Shown here: positions 6,918 to 9,426 of the stretch, one piece after another
How positions within the stretch are numbered: position 1 is the first letter of the stretch
Layout: the number at the start of each line of letters is the position of its first letter
Assembly: GCA_020849155.1 (NCBI GenBank)
Contig: JADLGU010000285.1
Span: forward strand, 1 to 9,426
Direction of reading: 5' to 3'
DNA: 9,426 nucleotides
Source: Rhodocyclaceae bacterium
GTDB lineage: Bacteria; Pseudomonadota; Gammaproteobacteria; Burkholderiales; Rhodocyclaceae
Notes under the pieces: model-generated
The model's input: the letters and a program-made list of their open reading frames with translations, nothing else
Databases searched by the model: none
Told to the model about the DNA's origin: nothing
Position numbers and translations under genes: made by a program

Positions 6918-6958
6918 GCGGTAAGCGCGGGCCAGGGAATTAAAACTATATTAACTAA

Positions 6959-6987
6959 TTGAAATAAATAAAGGTTTCCTTCATAAT
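6959..6987 (+). promoter_or_regulatory. Distal promoter (P1) of the nucleotidyltransferase gene
   Basis: TTGAAA (6959-6964), a 17-bp spacer and CATAAT (6982-6987) give five of six matches in each box. The spacer contains the first GTTTCCTTCA motif. Transcription would start near 6994, about 90 bases before the ATG at 7087, so the transcript would include both arms of the 7043-7083 inverted repeat. Confidence 0.5.
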
Positions 6988-7028
6988 GGTAGTTTTAAAT
7001 CATTGAATGGAAATCCGTTGAATATCAA

Positions 7029-7056
7029 TTGACAAAATTCTTGTTTCCTTCATTAT
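7029..7056 (+). promoter_or_regulatory. Proximal promoter (P2) of the nucleotidyltransferase gene
   Basis: A perfect TTGACA (7029-7034), a 16-bp spacer and CATTAT (7051-7056; four of six) lie 70 bp downstream of P1 in the same arrangement. The second GTTTCCTTCA motif fills the spacer and overlaps the -10 box. Transcription would start near 7063 and lack the left arm of the inverted repeat. Confidence 0.5.
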
Positions 7057-7083
7057 TAGGCTTAGTGATGAATTGAAGGAAAC
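7043..7083 (+). promoter_or_regulatory. Possible RNA hairpin hiding the ribosome binding site
   Basis: GTTTCCTTCA (7043-7052) can pair over 10 bp with TGAAGGAAAC (7074-7083), leaving a 20-base or so loop. The right arm contains the Shine-Dalgarno GAAGGA that serves the ATG at 7087. In a long transcript from P1 the site would be paired; in a short transcript from P2 the left arm is missing. The first GTTTCCTTCA (6974-6983) is upstream of the P1 start and would not take part. The pairing is sequence-evident; the regulatory use is inference. Confidence 0.4.
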
Positions 7084-7086
7084 GAG

Positions 7087-8076
7087 ATGAAGCCCCTGTC
7101 CAATCAGCAGCGTCTGCATCTGATCAATACCCAGCAGATCCACGAAGCGCGCATGGCGGCCTGCCATCATATGCAGGATTACGCCTATGGCATGCGCTGG
7201 AAACGTATTCGCGGGGCCGAGTACCTGTTTCGGCAGCGCGATCGCGGCGGAAACGGCAAGCTCCTGGGTCGGCGCTCTCCGGAAACCGAGAAAACGCTGA
7301 CGCAGTTTCTCGAAGGCAAGGTTCGGGCGCAGGAGCGCCTGGCGGGTCTCGACGCGCAGCTCGCAGAGCAGGCGCGCCTGAACAAGGCGCTGCGCCTGGC
7401 GCGGGTGCCGCGCGTCGTGGCGCGCATCCTGCGGCTCCTGGAAGAGCGGAACCTGCTCGGCACCTTCTCGGTGCTGGGCACGCAGGCGCTCTATGCCTAC
7501 GAGGCAGCCGGCGGAGCGCATTTTCTGCTCGAACTCCTCGCATCGGGTGACATCGACCTCCTCTACGACACCCGCCGGCAGCTGGCGCTGACCTCGACCC
7601 GCCTCGACGGAGAGGGTTTGCTTGGCCTGCTGAAGAAAGCCGATCGCAGCTTCGAGCTGGTTCGCAAGCGGGGATTTCGCGCGGCCAACGCCGGACAATT
7701 CATGGTTGACCTCATCGTCGCGCCGCGCTCCATGCGTGAATCGGAGCCGGTCACCTTCGCGGAGGGCGACCTGGTCGCCTCTGAAGTGCCTGGGCTGCAA
7801 TGGCTCATCAATGCGCCGAAGCTGGATGCCGTCGCCATCGACGAGGACGGTTTCCCCGCGCCAATGCGCGCGCCGGATCCGCGGGCGTTCGCCCTGCACA
7901 AGGCCTGGCTTTCCCGGCAGCCCGAGCGCAATCCGCTCAAGAAGCCGCGCGACCTGGCACAGGCGAAGGCGGTCGCCCGGCTCGTGCGGGAGGCGATGCC
8001 GCATCTGGGGTTCGAAGAGGCGATGTCATCGCTCCATGGCGATGTGCGGGCGATGCGCAAGCTGCTCGACGTTTAG
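7087..8076 (+). CDS. GSU2403/NTP_transf_8-type nucleotidyltransferase-fold protein
   Basis: The 329-residue protein has a polymerase-beta-type nucleotidyltransferase core: SVLGTQALYAYEAAGG (128-143), SGDIDLLYD (153-161) with the paired acids D155 and D157, and FMVDLI (205-210) giving a third acid, D208. Further family-like stretches are PGLQWL (235-240) and APMRAPDPRAFALHKAWLS (258-276), followed by KKPRDLAQA. I recognise this as the GSU2403 family (NTP_transf_8), whose substrate is not known. The N-terminal 125 residues are helical and charged, likely coiled-coil, without a recognised domain. The start at 7087 has GAAGGA 5-10 bases upstream. It is the only gene between the 53-bp repeats, with no partner antitoxin-like ORF and no enzyme for mobility. 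Its composition is less GC-rich than its neighbours and its leader is AT-rich, which fits acquisition. A role in defence or as a toxin-like modifier of RNA or protein is possible but not shown. Confidence 0.8.
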   Translation: MKPLSNQQRLHLINTQQIHEARMAACHHMQDYAYGMRWKRIRGAEYLFRQRDRGGNGKLLGRRSPETEKTLTQFLEGKVRAQERLAGLDAQLAEQARLNKALRLARVPRVVARILRLLEERNLLGTFSVLGTQALYAYEAAGGAHFLLELLASGDIDLLYDTRRQLALTSTRLDGEGLLGLLKKADRSFELVRKRGFRAANAGQFMVDLIVAPRSMRESEPVTFAEGDLVASEVPGLQWLINAPKLDAVAIDEDGFPAPMRAPDPRAFALHKAWLSRQPERNPLKKPRDLAQAKAVARLVREAMPHLGFEEAMSSLHGDVRAMRKLLDV

Positions 8077-8160
8077 CGCCGAAGCCTGTTTGCCGCCGAC
8101 CTGCGGTGACTGACTTTTGCGGGTATCGGAAAAGGGTGACCGCGGTCCGCCCACTGGTTT
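8077..8160. other. 84-bp non-coding right flank of the insert, with a possible transposon-end remnant
   Basis: This stretch between the nucleotidyltransferase stop and the right repeat holds no ORF. It contains GGTATCGGAAAAGGGTGAC (8122-8140), which resembles the 'GGAAAAGTGACC' end sequences of some IS21-family elements, and a perfect 10-bp palindrome GACCGCGGTC (8138-8147). No matching inverted end is seen near 6918. The IS resemblance is from memory and weak. Confidence 0.25.
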
Positions 8161-8213
8161 CTGCTGGGTCTGCCGGACGGGCTGGCGGCGGGGGAGAACC
8201 GGCTGTTGAAGGG
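8161..8213 (+). repeat. Right copy of the 53-bp direct repeat (detached antiporter 3' end)
   Basis: This is an exact copy of 6861-6913 with no antiporter sequence before it. It continues GGT TAA, so the last codon (Gly) and an in-frame stop are preserved with different bases from the left copy. The terminator for the pilin gene begins seven bases after the block ends. This suggests that 8161 onward is the original downstream end of the antiporter gene, displaced by the insertion. Confidence 0.95.
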
Positions 8214-8219
8214 TTAAAA

Positions 8220-8241
8220 AAGCCCGCCGAAGGGCGGGCTT
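8220..8241 (-). terminator. Rho-independent terminator of the pilin-like gene
   Basis: A perfect 9-bp stem (AAGCCCGCC at 8220-8228, GGCGGGCTT at 8233-8241) has a GAAG loop on the plus strand. Read on the minus strand it is followed by a T-run (TTTTTTAA), the direction of the pilin gene ending at 8260. No T-tract follows on the plus strand. Its U-tract overlaps the TAA that ends the displaced antiporter tail. Confidence 0.85.
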
Positions 8242-8259
8242 GAAGTCGCAAAGATGCTT

Positions 8260-8946
8260 TCAGTTGGCGACGCAGATCGTATACAAGGTGGCATCGTCGG
8301 CTGGGGTGACCGCATAGAACGCAGCCGCATTCGCCAGCGTTCCGCCAGCCACCGTGCCGAGTACGCGCACAGTGCCGGTGGTGGTGTTGCCGTCGTCGAT
8401 GGTGGTGTCGATCTGGCGGGCGAAGCGCCCCTGCACCCCGGCCGTGCAGACGTAGAAGTTGGCCGGCCAGGGATTGGGGACGACGGTCGACACCGGATCG
8501 CCGGTGATGCCCAGCGGGCCGCCGTCGGCGTTGCGGGGTAGGTATTCCGCATCGGCGGTGTTGGCCGTGCCGCTGGCCAGGTTGGACAGGCGCACATGCT
8601 GCCAGAAGAGGAAGCTTTCCGTCCCGGCGGCCGAGTTCCAGGCGCCGTTGATGCGGGCATCGCCGGCACAGGGGCTGGGGTTCGGCGCATTGCAGAGCGT
8701 GGCGTTGGCGGTGGCGGCGGCGCCGACGTGGTTGACCACCAGCGGGTCGTCGCCGGGCAGGGCCTTGAACTTGTCCTGGTAGGCGTAGATGAAGGTCGAC
8801 ACCGAGCGGAGGTCGTTCACAATATTCTTGACCTTCGCGCTGTTGATCAATTCCTGGCCCTTCAACACGCCGCCGAGCAACAGGCCGATGATCACCAGCA
8901 CGATGGCGATTTCGACCAGGGTGAAACCAAGCTGTTTTTGTCTCAC
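8260..8946 (-). CDS. Type IV prepilin-like protein
   Basis: From the GTG at 8946 the protein has 228 residues: a short basic leader VRQKQLG, then FTLVEIAIVLVIIGLLLGGV. That is the prepilin peptidase site (cleavage after G7, mature F1 and E5) and the hydrophobic helix used for filament assembly. The body has the KALPGDDP motif (61-68), a cysteine pair at C85/C93 and a C-terminal pair at C167/C225 that could close a disulfide loop, and IDTTIDDGNTTTG (179-191), common in this prepilin-like family. The GTG is preferred over the longer frame from 9000 because AGGAG (8957-8953) sits six bases upstream and the sigma-54 promoter covers 8984-8999. No other pilus gene is in the window, so major pilin, minor pilin or pseudopilin cannot be distinguished. 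Confidence 0.88.
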   Translation of the reverse strand: MRQKQLGFTLVEIAIVLVIIGLLLGGVLKGQELINSAKVKNIVNDLRSVSTFIYAYQDKFKALPGDDPLVVNHVGAAATANATLCNAPNPSPCAGDARINGAWNSAAGTESFLFWQHVRLSNLASGTANTADAEYLPRNADGGPLGITGDPVSTVVPNPWPANFYVCTAGVQGRFARQIDTTIDDGNTTTGTVRVLGTVAGGTLANAAAFYAVTPADDATLYTICVAN

Positions 8947-8983
8947 GGTATTCTCCTGAGTAGTGATCCTGCAACCATAGCCA

Positions 8984-8999
8984 AGCAAATCGCGTTCCA
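8984..8999 (-). promoter_or_regulatory. Sigma-54 (RpoN) promoter of the pilin-like gene
   Basis: On the minus strand TGGAACG-CGAT-TTGCT (8999-8984) matches TGGCACG-N4-TTGCW with one mismatch and keeps the obligatory GG-N10-GC spacing. Transcription would start near 8974, about 28 bases before the GTG at 8946. Sigma-54 control with the activator PilR is known for pilA in other proteobacteria. An activator site has not been identified in the AT-rich stretch upstream. Confidence 0.75.
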
Positions 9000-9050
9000 T
9001 GCGGTTTTTTCTATAACTTAGGGCATATATGGGGAATATTTCACGGAAGC

Positions 9051-9068
9051 TTGTCGGAGTTTCGACAA
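9051..9068. repeat. Short inverted repeat upstream of the divergent membrane-protein gene
   Basis: TTGTCG (9051-9056) and CGACAA (9063-9068) are inverted copies with a 6-bp spacer, between the sigma-54 promoter and the start at 9097. A further CTGTCG follows at 9071-9076. It may be an operator for either divergent gene; arms of six bases can occur by chance. Confidence 0.35.
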
Positions 9069-9096
9069 TACTGTCGCCATGCCGTCAGGAAAATCC

Positions 9097-9426
9097 ATGA
9101 AGCCCACGGGTTCCGCCTTCGCCCGGTTTGCCCAGCAGCAACGGCGCTGGGTCCTCTTGAGCTTTCTGGGCCTGCTGCATCTGCTGGTCCTGCAGGGCAT
9201 CGAGAGCGGAGTCGGACGGACCCTGCTGGCGGTGCATATCGGCCTGTTCATCCTCTGGCAGCCCTTCATCCGCGCCGAGCTGCGGCTCAGCGGGCTGCAG
9301 CTGGCGGCGATCCTGGCCGGGGTCGCGGCGGCCCTCTACTGGGCCAGCGGCTGGCTGCTGATCCTCTGGATCATGGCGCTGGCCGGCATGATCGGCGGCA
9401 AGGTGTTCTTCTTCTCCGAGCGCGGC
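9097..9426 (+). CDS. N-terminal part of a polytopic membrane protein, possibly a sensor histidine kinase (partial)
   Basis: The frame is open from the start to the last base of the window, giving 110 residues. ATG at 9097 has AGGA (9087-9090) six bases upstream; the in-frame ATG at 9079 lacks a ribosome site. After a basic N-terminus (RFAQQQRRW) come about four hydrophobic helices: WVLLSFLGLLHLLVLQ, LLAVHIGLFILWQPFI, LQLAAILAGVAAALYWASG and WLLILWIMALAGMIGG, ending GGKVFFFSERG. This resembles the membrane input region of betaproteobacterial sensor histidine kinases, but the kinase domain would lie outside the window, so the function is unproven. It is divergent from the sigma-54-dependent pilin gene, which fits a regulatory role, by position only. 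Confidence 0.6.
   Translation, partial: MKPTGSAFARFAQQQRRWVLLSFLGLLHLLVLQGIESGVGRTLLAVHIGLFILWQPFIRAELRLSGLQLAAILAGVAAALYWASGWLLILWIMALAGMIGGKVFFFSERG

Larger units (their letters stand above)
6974..7083 (+). repeat. Two tandem imperfect operator-like units, each an inverted repeat
   Basis: Unit 1 (6974-7014) runs from GTTTCCTTCA to TGAATGGAAAT; unit 2 (7043-7083) runs from GTTTCCTTCA to TGAAGGAAAC. In unit 2 the arms are exact 10-bp reverse complements; in unit 1 the right arm has one extra base and a changed end. The middles are also alike (CATAATGGTAG versus CATTATTAGGC). The period is 69 bp, and the similarity extends left to include the -35 boxes. Tandem symmetrical sites overlapping promoters suggest cooperative repression. 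Confidence 0.65.
6861..8213 (+). mobile_element. Putative 1.3-kb single-gene element inserted at the 3' end of the antiporter gene
   Basis: Two identical 53-bp repeats bracket 1,247 bp that hold an AT-rich control region and one nucleotidyltransferase gene. The left junction leaves the antiporter with an intact C-terminus, and the right junction leaves a severed but still coding copy of that C-terminus next to the old downstream terminator. This is the signature of islands that integrate by site-specific recombination into gene 3' ends and restore them. No integrase, transposase or resolvase gene is inside, and the inner ends show no terminal inverted repeats. It would be a non-autonomous element or a deletion remnant. 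A local duplication followed by cargo capture is an alternative. Confidence 0.6.

Noticed and set aside
6974..7083. CRISPR-like array from the repeated GTTTCCTTCA motif
   Set aside because: There are only two full units, each an imperfect inverted repeat that coincides with promoter boxes, and no uniform repeat-spacer pattern.
7000..8004. A 334-codon minus-strand frame opposite the nucleotidyltransferase, considered as an antitoxin or partner gene
   Set aside because: Its sequence is Arg/Gln/Leu-rich without family features and it lacks a ribosome site. The plus-strand frame has the catalytic acids and a good Shine-Dalgarno.
8947..9000. Longer N-terminus for the pilin-like protein starting at 9000
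   Set aside because: It would place the start upstream of or within the sigma-54 promoter, adds 18 residues unlike a prepilin leader, and has no ribosome site. The GTG at 8946 has AGGAG at good spacing.

Overview
The window is GC-rich DNA, probably from a PHA-accumulating betaproteobacterium. The order Rhodocyclales (Azoarcus, Thauera, Dechloromonas or Accumulibacter relatives) fits best. The reasons are a typical betaproteobacterial phasin, a CPA2 antiporter divergent from kdsD-lptC-lptA, and a prepilin behind a sigma-54 promoter. The taxon is inferred from gene content and protein style; no search was run.

Layout. Positions 1-162 hold the 3' end of a CinA/MoaB-like gene. A phasin gene on the minus strand (236-796) has a strong sigma-70 promoter, and a perfect 15-bp-arm palindrome abuts its -35 box. 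An EamA-type exporter (1037-1918) runs the other way and is preceded directly by a 10-codon, cysteine-rich mini-ORF. A tight minus-strand operon follows in transcription order: kdsD (4891-3899), lptC, lptA, then an enoyl-CoA hydratase. It covers LPS precursor synthesis and export, but kdsC and lptB are absent from their usual places. Divergent from kdsD is a KefB-like CPA2 cation/proton antiporter (4950-6917) whose frame is broken by one amber codon at 5370-5372.

The most unusual region is 6861-8213. The last 53 bases of the antiporter gene are repeated exactly 1,300 bp downstream, and both copies keep the same C-terminal codons and an in-frame stop. Between them lie an AT-rich control region and one gene for a GSU2403/NTP_transf_8-type nucleotidyltransferase. 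The control region is a tandemly repeated promoter/operator whose last arm carries the ribosome binding site. This looks like a small cargo element integrated at the 3' end of a gene with att-like direct repeats, rebuilding that end, and it carries no recombinase of its own.

To the right are a strong terminator, a type IV prepilin-like gene on the minus strand (8946-8260) with a GG-N10-GC sigma-54 promoter, and, divergent from it, the start of a membrane protein that may be the sensor region of a histidine kinase (9097 to the window end).
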